A DNA stretch of 27,953 nt from the NCBI GenBank assembly GCA_032160545.1, contig JAVHVN010000024.1, forward strand, positions 1-27,953. The letters run 5' to 3'. How positions within the stretch are numbered: position 1 is the first letter of the stretch; each line of letters opens with the position of its first letter. The notes below the pieces were generated by a model. The model saw nothing but the letters and a program-made list of their open reading frames with translations. It was not told the origin of the DNA and did no database searches. The DNA is from DATGFB01 sp032160545 (GTDB lineage Bacteria > Actinomycetota > Actinomycetes > Mycobacteriales > Jatrophihabitantaceae). A program made the position numbers and the translations under genes. Shown here one piece after another: positions 7,928 through 14,158 of this stretch.

Positions 7928-8554
7928 GTGGCCAAGGTCGTCCCCTTCGCCGACGCGGCACGCTCGTTGCTGCGCCGCACGGTGGTCGGGGCTGTCGACG
8001 AACTGGTGCGCGCCCGAGGCTGGGCGGGCACCACGATGTCCGACGTCGCCGCCGCGGCCGGCGTCAGCCGGCAGACGCTGTACAACGAGTTCGGATCGCG
8101 CCAGGCGCTCGTCGAGGAGTACGTGCGTACCGAGATCGACAGGATGCTGGTGGACGTCGAGGCGGACGTTCGCGCCGGCTCGTCCGATCCGACGGCGGCG
8201 TTGCGCGGCGCGTTCGGCTTGTTCCTGCGGCTGGCTTCTGACGAGCCGGTGGTGCGCATCATCGCCGCCGGCAGCGAGGGCGGCGAGTTGATCCGGCTGC
8301 TCACGACCCTGGGCCGGGCGATCGCGCTGGGCCGGGTGGCGGCACTCGTCACCGAGGTGTGGCCGCAGGTGGCGGCCGACGACGCCGAGGTGCTCGCGGA
8401 TTCGTTGGTGCGGCTGGCCATCAGCCATGCGCTGTTCCCCATAGGCACGCCGGAGCAGACCGCTGACAACGTGACCCGGATGCTCGCGCCCTTCGTCGAG
8501 CAGATTCTCGCAGCGTCGGGGCCTGGCCGTTCGGGCGGCGCGGGGCGAGGATGA
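7928..8554 (+). CDS. TetR-family transcriptional regulator (AlkX/AlkU-like)
   Basis: DNA-binding repressor of 208 residues from GTG 7928, four bases after the rubredoxin stop. The N-terminal helix-turn-helix is clear at about residues 35-56 (TTMSDVAAAAGVSRQTLYNEFG), followed by an alpha-helical ligand domain. A TetR gene immediately after alkB-rubredoxin is the usual actinobacterial arrangement; in Dietzia the product (AlkX) represses the alk operon and responds to fatty acids. By position it probably binds the TTTACA-N13-TGTAAA repeat at 6405-6429 and represses its own operon. The effector cannot be read from the sequence. Confidence 0.92.
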   Translation: MAKVVPFADAARSLLRRTVVGAVDELVRARGWAGTTMSDVAAAAGVSRQTLYNEFGSRQALVEEYVRTEIDRMLVDVEADVRAGSSDPTAALRGAFGLFLRLASDEPVVRIIAAGSEGGELIRLLTTLGRAIALGRVAALVTEVWPQVAADDAEVLADSLVRLAISHALFPIGTPEQTADNVTRMLAPFVEQILAASGPGRSGGAGRG

Positions 8555-8558
8555 GCCG

Positions 8559-9158
8559 ATGGCCATCCTGACACCCGGCTTCCGCGGCCGTGACCGGACC
8601 GGCGCCGTCGCGCTCCCGCCCGGGCAGTACCTCACGAGGGACTTCCCGGTGCTGTCGGCCGGGCCGACGCCGCGGATCCCTCTCGACCGGTGGGAGTTCA
8701 CCGTGACCACCGAGACCGGCGAGGCGCGCGGGTGGTCGTGGACGGAACTGATGTCGCTGCCCGCCGAGGAGCAGACCGTCGACATCCACTGCGTCACGAA
8801 GTGGTCGAAGCTCGGGACGACCTGGCGCGGTGTCTCGCTCGACACGCTGCTCGGCGACCTGGACACCGCGGCCGACTACGCCCTGGCCTCGTCCTACGGC
8901 GGGTACACGACGAACCTGCCGTTCGAGGACCTGCTCGACGGCAAGGCCTGGATCGCCTACGAGTTCGACGGCGACGAACTGGCTGCCGAGCACGGCGGCC
9001 CGGCCCGCCTGCTCGTCCCGCATCTGTACTTCTGGAAGTCGGCCAAATGGGTACGCGGCATCCAGCTGCTCCTCGAGGACGAGCCCGGATTCTGGGAGAA
9101 CCTCGGTTACCACAACTACGGCGACCCGTGGCGCGAGCAGCGCTACGAGGGTGACTGA
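8559..9158 (+). CDS. Sulfite-oxidase-like molybdopterin-binding oxidoreductase
   Basis: Single-domain molybdoprotein of the sulfite oxidase/MsrP fold, 199 residues. HCVTKWS (77-83) holds the probable molybdenum-ligating cysteine, Cys78; LVPHLYFWKSAKWVRGIQLL and the C-terminal GYHNYGDPWREQRY are also typical of cytoplasmic members of this family. No Tat or Sec signal is present, unlike periplasmic MsrP. It starts four bases after the TetR stop and overlaps the next gene, an FNR-type reductase, by eight bases, so the two probably form an electron-transfer pair. The physiological substrate is not known. The same pair occurs in other actinobacteria; its presence inside an alkB operon is less expected. 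Confidence 0.93.
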   Translation: MAILTPGFRGRDRTGAVALPPGQYLTRDFPVLSAGPTPRIPLDRWEFTVTTETGEARGWSWTELMSLPAEEQTVDIHCVTKWSKLGTTWRGVSLDTLLGDLDTAADYALASSYGGYTTNLPFEDLLDGKAWIAYEFDGDELAAEHGGPARLLVPHLYFWKSAKWVRGIQLLLEDEPGFWENLGYHNYGDPWREQRYEGD

Positions 9159-9915
9159 GGCCGCGGGCGAGCTGCGCGCGCCCGGCCGCCGTGCGCTCGG
9201 CTGGCAGGTCGCCACGCTGGTCGAGTCGCTACCCGAGACACCGACCGCGAGCACGCTGGTGCTCGACGTGCCGGGGTGGCAGGGGCATCTGGCCGGTCAG
9301 CACCTGGACGTGCGGCTGACCGCCGAGGACGGCTACAGCGCGCAACGCAGCTACTCGATCGCCTCCGCTCCGGACGCCACGCGCCTTGCGATCACCGTGC
9401 AGGCGGTGCGCGACGGCGAGGTGTCGCCCTACCTGCTCGAGGACTTCTCGCTCGGCGCCGCCATCGAGCTGCGCGGGCCGGTCGGGCGCTGGTTCGTATG
9501 GCGCCCGGGCGAGCCTGCGCCGGTGCTGCTCGTCGCCGGCGGCTCGGGCATCGTGCCGCTGATGGCGATGATCCGGACCCGCCGGGCGACGGGGAGCCGG
9601 GTGCCCTTCCGGCTGCTCTACTCGGTGCGCTCCCCCGACGACCTGATCTACGCCGACGAGCTGGTACGCCGGCCACTGCTCGACGGCGTGGACGTCACGG
9701 TCGCCTTTACCCGGTCGGCGCCAGAGACCGACCGTCGCGGCGCCGGCCGGCTGACGGCGGCCGACCTGGTCGCCGGTGGCTGGCCCCCGGACCTCGCGCC
9801 GCGCGTCTACGTCTGCGGCCCGTCCGGGTTCGTCGAGACGATGGCTGACCTGCTCGTCGCCATGGGACACGCTGCCGGCGAGATCCGCACCGAGCGCTTC
9901 GGCCCGACGAGCTGA
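9151..9915 (+). CDS. FNR-type FAD/NAD(P)H oxidoreductase
   Basis: Flavin reductase of 254 residues from GTG 9151, which overlaps the end of the molybdoprotein gene. The FAD site RSYSIAS lies at 66-72, the nucleotide loop GGSGIVPLMAM at 130-140, and the C-terminal VYVCGPSGFVETM contains the usual NAD(P)H-site cysteine. There is no plant-type 2Fe-2S domain, so electrons must go to a separate partner. The obvious partner is the sulfite-oxidase-like protein just upstream. Because no dedicated rubredoxin reductase is in the operon, it might also supply rubredoxin/AlkB; that is speculation. It ends seven bases from the convergent anti-sigma gene. Confidence 0.93.
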   Translation: MTEAAGELRAPGRRALGWQVATLVESLPETPTASTLVLDVPGWQGHLAGQHLDVRLTAEDGYSAQRSYSIASAPDATRLAITVQAVRDGEVSPYLLEDFSLGAAIELRGPVGRWFVWRPGEPAPVLLVAGGSGIVPLMAMIRTRRATGSRVPFRLLYSVRSPDDLIYADELVRRPLLDGVDVTVAFTRSAPETDRRGAGRLTAADLVAGGWPPDLAPRVYVCGPSGFVETMADLLVAMGHAAGEIRTERFGPTS

Positions 9916-9922
9916 GCGCCGC

Positions 9923-10579
9923 CTACGGCCGCAGCTCGAGGATGGGCGCCTTCCCCACGGTCACCGTGACGAGGCTGATCTGATCGCGGTGCAACGCGGT
10001 TCCGCCGGTGAAGTTCGTCGTCTGCCCGGGAACCAGTGCCCAGCTTCCGGCGGGGTGCGCGACCCCCGAGCGATCTGTCACCACGAGGTTGTACTCGACG
10101 TCGGCCGCGTACGCGGTGTCGTAGCGGCACTGCAGGGAGATGCGGGTGCCCCAGGCGACGTCGGTGAGCGCGGCGGTGGCGTGTACCGGCGTCTGCACCA
10201 CCGCGGTCATCGCGACCGACGGGCTGGTCGAGCTGCCGCTGTGGTGACCGGCCGCGAGCACGACGACGGCGGCGATGCACGCGGCGGCCACCATCGACGC
10301 GACGGCCGTGGTCCAGCGCCGGTGCCGTTCGCGGCGGACCCGGCGCAGCAACCCAGGCAGCAGGGTGTCCGGTGGCCGCTCGTCGAAGAGGCCGGGCTCG
10401 GCGAGGTCGGCACCCGTGAGGTCGGCGAGCAGGCCGGCGGTAGGGGTGATCTCGGCGACGCGCCGCTGGCACTCGGGGCAGGTGACGAGGTGCTCCTCGA
10501 AGTCATCCCGCTCCCCGTCGTCCAGCGCGCCGAGGACGTAGGCGGCGTCGTCGTGGAGGAACGGATCGTTCGGCTTCAT
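9923..10579 (-). CDS. rslA: Zinc-binding anti-sigma factor, RslA-like
   Basis: Membrane anti-sigma factor of 218 residues that would hold the ECF sigma factor inactive. The ZAS motif H-x3-C-x2-C is present as HLVTCPEC (His30, Cys34, Cys37). A single membrane helix lies at about 90-111 after a basic stretch, and the C-terminal 105 residues form an extracytoplasmic domain with one cysteine and beta-like sequence. Its ATG overlaps the sigma-factor stop (ATGA). Pairing and domain layout match SigL-RslA of M. tuberculosis, whose zinc site responds to oxidation. The gene symbol is by analogy only. Confidence 0.88.
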   Translation of the reverse strand: MKPNDPFLHDDAAYVLGALDDGERDDFEEHLVTCPECQRRVAEITPTAGLLADLTGADLAEPGLFDERPPDTLLPGLLRRVRRERHRRWTTAVASMVAAACIAAVVVLAAGHHSGSSTSPSVAMTAVVQTPVHATAALTDVAWGTRISLQCRYDTAYAADVEYNLVVTDRSGVAHPAGSWALVPGQTTNFTGGTALHRDQISLVTVTVGKAPILELRP

Positions 10580-11094
10580 CGTGCACCCCCCAGTTCGTCG
10601 ATCGCGAGCCGTAGTGCGCGCAGCGCGTAGTGCGTGCGCGATTTCACAGTGCCGGGTGGGACGCCGAGCGTGCCCGCGGCCTCTGCCACGGACGAGCCCC
10701 GGTAGTAACACTCCAGGATGACCTCACGGTGTTCGGGTGACAGGGTCCGCATCGCAGCGACCACCAGCTGCCGATCGACGATCTGGTCGGTGTCGTCGCC
10801 GACACCGCGGTCGGGCACCGCGTCGGTGACCAGCTCCGAGCGCGACCGGGTCGAACGCCACTCGTCGATGACGATCCGCCGGGCGACGGTGAACAGCCAG
10901 CCGCGCGCCGATCCGCTCGACTGGTCGAGCACTGACGGGTTGCGCCAGGCTCGCAGCAGCGTCTCCTGCACGATGTCCTGGGCCTTCCCGCGGTCGCCGT
11001 TGACGAGGCGCACAACGTACGCCCACAACACACCGGCATGCTCGTCGTGCAGTGCTCGCAGCAGTTCACCCTCGCTCGCGGCCACGATCTGCAC
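10576..11094 (-). CDS. sigL: ECF RNA polymerase sigma factor, SigL-like
   Basis: Extracytoplasmic-function sigma factor of 172 residues. Region 2 is visible as AQDIVQETLLRAWRN and the following GWLFTVARRIVIDEWR; region 4 is LSPEHREVILECYYRGSSVAEAAGTLGV with the helix-turn-helix VPPGTVKSRTHYALR. It is four-base coupled to the zinc anti-sigma gene. The start GTG 11094 lies seven bases after a CGTGTG -10 element, so the transcript may be leaderless; GTG 11085 is another possible start. Promoters of the SigL type (TGAACC-N16-CGTGT) face both ways in the spacer, indicating autoregulation and control of the divergent Rieske gene. Confidence 0.9.
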   Translation of the reverse strand: MQIVAASEGELLRALHDEHAGVLWAYVVRLVNGDRGKAQDIVQETLLRAWRNPSVLDQSSGSARGWLFTVARRIVIDEWRSTRSRSELVTDAVPDRGVGDDTDQIVDRQLVVAAMRTLSPEHREVILECYYRGSSVAEAAGTLGVPPGTVKSRTHYALRALRLAIDELGGAR

Positions 11095-11101
11095 GATAGG
11101 T

Positions 11102-11129
11102 CACACGCAGCGGTTGTGACTTCGGTTCA
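11102..11129 (-). promoter_or_regulatory. SigL-type promoter for the sigma/anti-sigma operon
   Basis: On the minus strand TGAACC (11129-11124) and CGTGTG (11107-11102) are separated by exactly 16 bases, matching the known SigL consensus of mycobacteria (TGAACC-N16-17-CGTgtc). The start codon of the sigma gene begins eight bases after the -10, giving a very short or absent leader. This indicates positive autoregulation. Confidence 0.75.
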
Positions 11130-11138
11130 ACTGAACCG
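11123..11138. repeat. Palindrome shared by two divergent -35 elements
   Basis: CGGTTCAACTGAACCG has seven-base arms (CGGTTCA/TGAACCG) around the dinucleotide AC. Each arm contains one TGAACC -35 box, on opposite strands and only two bases apart. The palindrome is therefore explained by back-to-back sigma promoters, although a repressor could also use it. Confidence 0.8.
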
Positions 11139-11159
11139 TCCGCGCAACCGGTACGTGTT
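11132..11159 (+). promoter_or_regulatory. SigL-type promoter for the Rieske lipoprotein gene
   Basis: TGAACC (11132-11137) and CGTGTT (11154-11159) are separated by 16 bases. Transcription would start near 11166, leaving about 30 bases of leader that includes the AAGGAG ribosome site of the Rieske gene. It mirrors exactly the promoter on the other strand. Confidence 0.75.
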
Positions 11160-11194
11160 CTGGATGACCCCGTGGACTTCTGAAGGAGATGCCG

Positions 11195-11665
11195 ATGGAC
11201 CCGATCGTGACCCGCCGCACCGCCCTGGGCGTCGGCGCCGCCGGCGTGGGGGCGGTCGCACTCGCCGCGTGCGGCGCCAGCTCGTCCGGCAGCGGATCGG
11301 GCGCCGGCTCGACGACGAGTGCGCCGGCGGGAAGTTCCGGCGGCCAGAGTTCCGCAGGCGCGTCATCGGGCGGCAAGACGCTCGCGGCGCTCAGCGACAT
11401 CCCGGTCGGCGAGTCGGTGTCGGCCAAGCTGGCCGACGGCTCACCGGCGATCGTCGCGCAGCCCACCGCGGGGACGGCGGCCTGCTTCAGCGCGATCTGC
11501 ACGCACATGGGTTGCACCGTCTTGCCCGCCGGCAAGGAGCTGCACTGCCCGTGCCACGGATCGGTCTACGACGCCTCGACCGGCCAGGTGAAATCCGGGC
11601 CGGCGCCGCGACCCCTGCCGAAGATTGCGGTGCACGTCGCGAGCGGCGAGGTCGTCAGCAGCTGA
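11195..11665 (+). CDS. Exported Rieske 2Fe-2S lipoprotein with Tat signal
   Basis: Secreted iron-sulfur protein of 156 residues. The N-terminus has a twin-arginine motif (TRRTALG, Arg7-Arg8), a hydrophobic core and a lipobox LAAC with Cys26, followed by a Ser/Gly/Ala-rich tether to about residue 60. The Rieske domain follows: CTHMGC (102-107) and CPCHGS (118-123), giving cluster ligands Cys102, His104, Cys118 and His121, and a disulfide Cys107-Cys120. ATG 11195 is preferred because AAGGAG lies six bases upstream; ATG 11189 abuts that site. Folded iron-sulfur proteins need Tat export, and tatC is in this window. It probably transfers electrons at the outer face of the membrane; its partner is unknown. 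Transcription from the SigL-type promoter is likely. Confidence 0.93.
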   Translation: MDPIVTRRTALGVGAAGVGAVALAACGASSSGSGSGAGSTTSAPAGSSGGQSSAGASSGGKTLAALSDIPVGESVSAKLADGSPAIVAQPTAGTAACFSAICTHMGCTVLPAGKELHCPCHGSVYDASTGQVKSGPAPRPLPKIAVHVASGEVVSS

Positions 11666-11699
11666 GAGCCCGTCAGCGGCTGAGCGAGTCAAAGCCCGG

Positions 11700-12467
11700 T
11701 CAGTCGTCCTCGGCCTGGTCGTGCGGCGGGGTGTCCGCCGGGGCGGGTGCCGCGGCGGGCTCGCCGTGGTCGGCCGGCAGCAGCTCGGTGAGCGCCAGGC
11801 CCTGCAGCCGGCGGAACTTGCGCTTGCCCCGGGTGCGGTCGAGCACGGCGACCTCGAGCTGCCCGGCCGGCAGCGACCGGGCCTGCCCGTCGACGCCGCC
11901 CACGGCGCCGAGGGCGTGCACTGCCAGTTCGAGGGCGGCCCGCAGGTCCCGGCCGGCCGAATAGCGGCCCTTCAGCTCGGTGGTGATCGCGTCGGCCTGG
12001 CCGCCCATCACGAGGAAACCCGGCTCGTCGACGATCGTCCCGTCGTAGGTGAGCCGGTAGAGCTGGTCGTCGTCAGGGGCCGCACCGACCTCGCCGACGC
12101 ACAGCTCGACCTCGTACGGCTTGGGCTGCTCGGTGAAGATCGTGCCCAGCGTCTGCGCGTAGGCGTTGGCCAGCGCCCGCGCGGTCACGTCGCGGCGGTC
12201 GTAGCTATAGCCGCGCAGGTCGGCGAGCCGGATCCCCGCGACCCGCAGGTTTTCGAACTCGTTGTACTTGCCGACCGCGGCGAACGCGATGCGGTCGTAG
12301 ATCTCGCTCACCTTGTGCAGCGCGCTGCTCGCGTTCTCGGCGACGAACAGGACGCCGTCGGCGTAGAGCAGCACGACGACGCTGCGGCCGCGCGAGATGC
12401 CCTTGCGGGCGTACTCCGAGCGGTCGCGCATGACCTGCTCGGCGGAGGCATAGAACGGCATCGACAC
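11700..12467 (-). CDS. prcA: Proteasome alpha subunit PrcA
   Basis: Non-catalytic outer-ring subunit of the 20S proteasome, 255 residues. The N-terminus MPFYASAEQVMRDRSEYARK and GISRGRSVVVLLYADGVLF are characteristic of actinobacterial PrcA, as is VGKYNEFENLRVAGIRLADL. The C-terminal 30 residues are a low-complexity Ala/Pro/Asp tail. GTG 12467 is chosen because GGAGGAG lies six bases upstream, directly after the prcB stop; ATG 12461 is an alternative two codons in. prcB and prcA are separated by 13 bases and are co-transcribed. The alpha ring gates the chamber and binds the C-terminus of the Mpa/ARC ATPase. Confidence 0.97.
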   Translation of the reverse strand: MSMPFYASAEQVMRDRSEYARKGISRGRSVVVLLYADGVLFVAENASSALHKVSEIYDRIAFAAVGKYNEFENLRVAGIRLADLRGYSYDRRDVTARALANAYAQTLGTIFTEQPKPYEVELCVGEVGAAPDDDQLYRLTYDGTIVDEPGFLVMGGQADAITTELKGRYSAGRDLRAALELAVHALGAVGGVDGQARSLPAGQLEVAVLDRTRGKRKFRRLQGLALTELLPADHGEPAAAPAPADTPPHDQAEDD

Positions 12468-12480
12468 GGCGATCTCCTCC

Positions 12481-13305
12481 TCAGGCGCCCGGGCGCGATT
12501 CGCGGTCGGCGAGTATCGCCCGCACCACGGTGTCGAGTTCGTCGTCCGGTACGCGGGACGTCCCCTCGGCCGTGGCGAGCATGACCACGGGATAGATGCC
12601 GCGTGTGAGGTCGGGGCCGCCGGTAGCGGAGTCGTCGTCGGCGGCGTCGTACAGCGACTCGACGACGACGCGCAGCACGCCTGCGCGGTCGAACCCGGGC
12701 TGCCACAGCTTCTTCAGGGCGCCGCGGGCGAACAGCGAGCCCGAGCCCACCGAGTGGTAGTACTGCTCCGGGTAGCGGCCGCCGGTGACGTCGTAGCTGA
12801 AGATCCGCCCCGCCGTCGTGGGCTCCGTGGCATCGAGGTCGAAGCCGGCGAACAGCGGGACGACCGCGAGACCCTGCATGGCCTGCCCGAGGTTCCCGCG
12901 GATCATCGTCGACAGCCGGTTGGCCTTGCCGTCGAGGGTCAGCTGGGTCCCCTCGATCTTCTCGTAGTGCTCGAGCTCGACCTGGTACAGGCGCACGATC
13001 TCGACCGCGAGCCCGGCGGTGCCCGCGATGCCGATCAGCGAGTACTCGTCGGCGGCGAACACCTTCTCAATGTCGCGTTGCGCGATCAGGTTGCCCGCCG
13101 TGGCGCGACGGTCGCCCGCCATGGCCACCCCGTCGGCGTAGCTGGCGGCGACGATGGTCGTACCGTGCGGCGCGCCAGCCGCGGCAGGGCCGCCGCGTGG
13201 CAGGAGGTCCGGAGCAGCCGCGGTGAGGAACTCGGCGAACGAGGACGTCCCAGGCGACGTGGCGAAGCGCAGGATGCCCTGGTTTCCGGTTCGCTCGTTG
13301 CTCAA
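12481..13305 (-). CDS. prcB: Proteasome beta subunit PrcB
   Basis: Catalytic subunit of the 20S proteasome, 274 residues. A propeptide of 48 residues ends in PHG, and autocleavage would expose Thr49 (PHG/TTIVAASYADGV) as the nucleophile; GDRRAT and the downstream YSLIGIAGTAGLAVEIVRLYQ are typical. The start is TTG 13305 with GGGGAG five bases upstream; no better ATG exists in frame. A TAGGGT element at 13344-13349 on the minus strand could serve as its own -10. Gene order pup-prcB-prcA is the standard one. The subunit degrades pupylated proteins delivered by Mpa. Confidence 0.97.
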   Translation of the reverse strand: MSNERTGNQGILRFATSPGTSSFAEFLTAAAPDLLPRGGPAAAGAPHGTTIVAASYADGVAMAGDRRATAGNLIAQRDIEKVFAADEYSLIGIAGTAGLAVEIVRLYQVELEHYEKIEGTQLTLDGKANRLSTMIRGNLGQAMQGLAVVPLFAGFDLDATEPTTAGRIFSYDVTGGRYPEQYYHSVGSGSLFARGALKKLWQPGFDRAGVLRVVVESLYDAADDDSATGGPDLTRGIYPVVMLATAEGTSRVPDDELDTVVRAILADRESRPGA

Positions 13306-13343
13306 GATGGCTCCCCTGCGTGCCGTGGTCGTCGCGGACCTCG

Positions 13344-13349
13344 ACCCTA
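13344..13349 (-). promoter_or_regulatory. Possible -10 element upstream of prcB
   Basis: TAGGGT on the minus strand, about 38 bases before the prcB start, in the 112-base gap after pup. An identical hexamer lies upstream of pup at 13651-13656. No clear -35 is seen at either. Confidence 0.3.
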
Positions 13350-13417
13350 CCCAGTGCGTGAGCGGTGGCCGCGATCAGGCGGTGACGCGGTGCGCAGCGG
13401 CTGCCGAGCCTGCGGGA

Positions 13418-13624
13418 CTACTGGCCGCCCTTCTGGACGAAGGCGCGAACGAAGTCTTCGGCGTTGGTCTCGAGGACGTCGTCGATCTCGTCGAGGATGG
13501 CGTCGACGTCCTCGGTGAGCTTCTCGTGCCGCTCGGCTACGTCGGAGCCCGTCGAGACCTCGACCTCGTCGGTCTGCTCGGTCTGCTTCTGCGGCCGGCT
13601 CTGGCTGTTGTCATGGGTCGGCAT
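13418..13624 (-). CDS. pup: Prokaryotic ubiquitin-like protein Pup
   Basis: Disordered 68-residue protein modifier. It ends in the diagnostic VQKGGQ, so Dop must deamidate the last Gln before PafA can ligate it. The C-terminal half (AERHEKLTEDVDAILDEIDD and VLETNAEDFVRAFVQKGGQ) is the coiled-coil region bound by Mpa and is highly typical; the N-terminal third is polar and Gln-rich. ATG 13624 has AAAGGGG about seven bases upstream. It is 113 bases before prcB. In most actinobacteria dop lies directly upstream of pup, but here the flanking gene is an unrelated VOC protein on the other strand. Confidence 0.98.
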   Translation of the reverse strand: MPTHDNSQSRPQKQTEQTDEVEVSTGSDVAERHEKLTEDVDAILDEIDDVLETNAEDFVRAFVQKGGQ

Positions 13625-13650
13625 GGCGGTCCCCTTTCGGTCCGGACTTC

Positions 13651-13656
13651 ACCCTA
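13651..13656 (-). promoter_or_regulatory. Possible -10 element upstream of pup
   Basis: TAGGGT on the minus strand, about 26 bases before the pup ATG. It fits TANNNT and would give a leader of about 20 bases holding the AAAGGGG site. The -35 region is unclear. Confidence 0.35.
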
Positions 13657-13711
13657 GCTCCGCAGCGCGACAGTTTCCGCCCCGACGCAGCGCAATGTCA
13701 GCGCCGCTCCG

Positions 13712-13717
13712 TACCGT
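13712..13717 (+). promoter_or_regulatory. Putative -10 element for a leaderless VOC-protein transcript
   Basis: TACCGT, then six bases, then the ATG at 13724. No Shine-Dalgarno sequence precedes the ATG. Same geometry as helY, pafA and pafB. Confidence 0.45.
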
Positions 13718-13723
13718 GTGCGC

Positions 13724-14158
13724 ATGGCAGTCCCCGCGCGCATCAGCCTGGTCACGCTCGGCGTGGCCGATGTCGCCGCCGCCACCCGGTTCTACGAAGC
13801 GATCGGGTTCGAGCGTTCGTCCGCGTCCGTCGAGGGCGAGGTGAGCTTCTTCCGGACCGCCGGCGGCCTGCTCGGACTGTGGGGCGCCGCCGACCTGGCC
13901 GCCGACGCCGGCCTCGGGCCACCGCCGGCCGACCGGTTCCGCGGCGTCGCGCTCGCGATCAACCTCGAGTCCCGCGCAGCTGTCGACGCGGCGTTCGCCG
14001 ACGTCGACGCGGCGGGCGGGCTCATGGTCAAGGGCCCGGTGGCGACTGACTGGGGCGGCTACAGCGGGTACTTCGCCGACCCCGACGGCAACGTCTGGGA
14101 GATCGCGCACAACCCGCACTGGCCGCTCGACGAGCGCGGGTTGCCACAGCTGCCCTAG
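13724..14158 (+). CDS. VOC/glyoxalase-fold protein
   Basis: Small metalloenzyme-like protein of 144 residues with the vicinal-oxygen-chelate fold: LVTLGVADVAAATRFYEAIGF at the N-terminus and the closing motif GYSGYFADPDGNVWEIAHNP. The final Glu in NVWEIAHN is a typical metal ligand. Family members include glyoxalase I, dioxygenases and antibiotic-binding proteins; nothing here picks one. ATG 13724 is preferred over GTG 13718 because the GTG lies between the -10-like element and the start. It converges with the SDR gene, and the two genes share their stop codons in a four-base CTAG. Confidence 0.85.
   Translation: MAVPARISLVTLGVADVAAATRFYEAIGFERSSASVEGEVSFFRTAGGLLGLWGAADLAADAGLGPPPADRFRGVALAINLESRAAVDAAFADVDAAGGLMVKGPVATDWGGYSGYFADPDGNVWEIAHNPHWPLDERGLPQLP

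Noticed and set aside
11654..11684. Direct repeat GTCAGCAGCTGAG / GTCAGCGGCTGAG at the end of the Rieske gene
   Set aside because: Two 13-base copies with one difference, 18 bases apart, probably a local duplication around the stop codon. No sign of an attachment site or terminator.
13306..13417. Possible hidden small gene between prcB and pup
   Set aside because: No frame with a ribosome site and recognisable sequence; more likely the prcB leader.
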